Origin: Lewinella sp039816955
Lineage (GTDB): Bacteria; Bacteroidota; Bacteroidia; Chitinophagales; Saprospiraceae
Direction of reading: 5' to 3'
DNA: 64,000 nucleotides
Assembly: GCA_039816955.1 (NCBI GenBank)
Contig: JBCBWU010000003.1
Location: 11,936-75,935, forward strand
Shown: positions 63,863 to 64,000 of the stretch, in pieces
Layout: each line of letters opens with the position of its first letter
How positions within the stretch are numbered: position 1 is the stretch's first letter
Position numbers and translations under genes: made by a program
Notes under the pieces: generated by a model
What the model was told of the DNA's origin: nothing
The model's input: the letters and a program-made list of their open reading frames with translations, nothing else
The model's database searches: none

Positions 63863-63991
63863 ATGAACTAATTCAACTATACTCACAGGCTCCCGTAAGG
63901 GAAATAAAATCTACAATAACCGCGGCGAGGATATCAGCTATGCCTGTCCCCAGCTGCTCGCCGGGTGTTGTGAAGTTAAATTAATTCAAAC

Positions 63992-64000
63992 ATGCGTCAC
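63992..64000 (+). CDS. rplQ: 50S ribosomal protein L17, first three codons
   Basis: The window ends with ATG CGT CAC (Met-Arg-His), the normal beginning of L17, which regularly follows rpoA. The call rests mainly on gene order. Confidence 0.75.

Overview
The window looks like a chromosomal segment of a Bacteroidota bacterium, probably a marine or aquatic Saprospiria (Lewinella-like) lineage. Evidence for the phylum: a type IX secretion C-terminal sorting domain on the M14 peptidase, a Porin_10-type outer membrane protein, the LpxC-FabZ fusion typical of the phylum, and repeated TAnnTTTG promoter -7 boxes. The class-level guess is inference only.

Layout. (1) 1-9034, minus strand: a tightly packed operon of mostly unrecognised proteins. 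It encodes a degenerate class 1 isoprenoid-synthase-like protein, a 1102-residue protein with histidine-kinase-like DHp and ATPase motifs, several unknown proteins, a sigma-54 response regulator with receiver domain, and a partial gene at the left edge. This is the best candidate for an undescribed system. (2) 9415-13432, minus: lipid A genes lpxD, lpxC-fabZ and lpxA, plus an ABC ATPase. (3) 13472-17712, plus: hemC, a NYN/cold-shock-like protein, hemD, a lipoprotein, a MOSC protein and a zinc-ribbon protein. (4) 17922-29263, minus: a propeller fragment, an AddB-like nuclease, a porin, an insertion sequence inside a broken small gene, initiator tRNA, a secreted carboxypeptidase, a ferredoxin and an Lrp regulator. 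(5) 29771-38279, plus: an aerobic carbon monoxide dehydrogenase cluster (coxM, coxS, coxL, coxG, coxD, coxE, XdhC-like coxF). CoxL carries the form I active-site loop AYRCSFR. coxE is interrupted by two in-frame stop codons. A second XdhC-like gene converges on the cluster. (6) 40585-43970: ctpA-like protease, era and a small membrane protein. (7) 44555-64000: the str-S10-spc-alpha superoperon from rpsL to the first codons of rplQ, with no tuf gene between fusA and rpsJ.

How the parts work together. The cox enzyme genes encode the FAD, 2Fe-2S and molybdopterin subunits. CoxD, CoxE and the XdhC-like proteins would load and mature the Mo/Cu centre, and CoxG may anchor the enzyme to the membrane. 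The two convergent XdhC-like genes end directly at oppositely oriented arrays of a degenerate 22-bp repeat, and the ferredoxin gene ends almost directly at ten copies of an 8-bp repeat. The ribosomal superoperon is broken by an internal promoter and several strong hairpins, so it is probably transcribed in overlapping units.
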